Assembly: GCA_964410505.1 (NCBI GenBank)
Contig: CAYPGR010000005.1
Coordinates: 1 to 64,000 of the forward strand
Direction of reading: 5' to 3'
DNA length: 64,000 bases
Source: UBA1361 sp041656375
Lineage (GTDB): Bacteria; Bacillota_I; Bacilli_A; RFN20; CAG-826
Under the pieces are notes generated by a model. It was given only the letters and a program-made list of their open reading frames with translations, ran no database searches and had not been told where the DNA came from. Both the position numbers and the translations under genes were made by a program. This document shows, piece by piece, positions 63,585-64,000 of this stretch (position 1 is its first letter; the number at the start of each line of letters is the position of its first letter).

Positions 63585-64000
63585 TATATTTTGATAATGC
63601 TAGTACAACTAAGATCGATGATCGACTTTTAAAAACGTATGAAAGTCTTCTTTCACGTTACTTTGCTAATCCTAGTGCCCTTCACCGGCTTGGACGCGAA
63701 GTGAATCGTTTACAAGATAAGAGTCGCGATCAAATCTTAAAAACACTTCACTATCCCGAGGGAAAAGTCATTTTTACAAGTAGTGCAACCGAGGCAAATA
63801 ACTTAGCGCTCATTGGGCTCTTTTTAAACTATCGCAGCCGAGGTCAAGAAATTATTCTTAGTCCATATGAACATCCAAGTGTTTACCGTGTTGCAGCTTA
63901 TTTAAAAGATTCTTATGGGGCGGTGCTTAAATTTTGTCATCTTACACCAACCGGTGCGATTGATTTAACCCATTTAAAGAGCTTACTGACGAGCGAAACC
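63581..64000 (+). CDS. Cysteine desulfurase (NifS/IscS-like), C-terminus beyond window
   Basis: The first 140 residues are present. They begin MIYFDNASTTKID and contain NPSALHRLGREV, IFTSSATEANNLAL (PLP phosphate-binding region) and SPYEHPSVYR (catalytic histidine pattern), as in class V cysteine desulfurases. The enzyme releases sulfur from cysteine for thiolated tRNA, iron-sulfur clusters or thiamine. The neighbour ezrA suggests the Bacillus NifZ type that works with ThiI in 4-thiouridine formation. The lysine and cysteine of the active site lie beyond the edge. Confidence 0.9.
   Translation, partial: MIYFDNASTTKIDDRLLKTYESLLSRYFANPSALHRLGREVNRLQDKSRDQILKTLHYPEGKVIFTSSATEANNLALIGLFLNYRSRGQEIILSPYEHPSVYRVAAYLKDSYGAVLKFCHLTPTGAIDLTHLKSLLTSET

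Overview
The window looks like a stretch of chromosome from a low-to-moderate GC bacterium of the Bacillota/Mycoplasmatota boundary, plausibly a wall-less Mollicutes-type lineage such as Acholeplasmatales or Izemoplasmatales. This is inferred from gene order shared with Bacillus (rqcH/gmk-priA-rsmB-rlmN-prpC-prkC-rsgA-rpe-rpmB; trmB-M42 peptidase-ccpA-like-tyrS-rpsD; ezrA-cysteine desulfurase), from a PrkC-like kinase with no PASTA or membrane part, and from reduced versions of several enzymes. TGA is a stop codon here: many genes end in TGA inside ATGA overlaps, so the code is not the Mycoplasma code.

Layout. 1-2.9 kb: a partial membrane protein and a CPBP protease-TraX-thioredoxin operon, all minus. 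2.9-7.0 kb: yigZ, an Mrp-type ATPase, an Xaa-Pro peptidase and glpK. 7.0-14.1 kb: a frameshifted secreted protein, then addB-addA and a DUF5677-like gene. 14.2-19.2 kb: nucleoside kinase, a thioredoxin-fold lipoprotein, ppa, trmL and rqcH. 19.2-28.8 kb: the conserved gmk-to-rpmB translation and signalling block, in which def and fmt are absent and RsmB has lost all recognisable catalytic motifs. 29-37.3 kb: small membrane proteins, a second DUF5677-like gene, and a jetABC (Wadjet/MksBEF-type SMC) operon with no jetD, which runs through a two-helix membrane protein into glgC-glgD-glgA (to 41 kb). 41-52 kb: leuS behind a very short T-box, coaX, a fusion of an ECF transporter S component with a PepV-like dipeptidase, trmB, an M42 peptidase, pncB, a CcpA-like regulator behind a cre-like operator, tyrS and rpsD. 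52.4-61.4 kb: feoA-feoB-FeoB-associated protein and a cluster of four Ig-domain lipoproteins, one with a ComEC-like metallo-beta-lactamase domain; this sits between rpsD and ezrA as an accessory insert. 61.9-64 kb: ezrA and the start of a cysteine desulfurase.

Recurring themes. Seven genes have a -10 box ending 6 or 7 nt before the start codon and no Shine-Dalgarno, so they are probably translated from leaderless mRNAs; several of these promoters are of the extended -10 type. Two further genes (jetA, ezrA) have a tiny ORF at that same leaderless position whose stop overlaps the real start. The best candidates for undescribed biology are the jetD-less jetABC operon with its new partners, the ECF-S/dipeptidase fusion beside pantothenate kinase, the catalytically dead RsmB, the surface lipoprotein cluster, and the cre-like operator with a TA centre.
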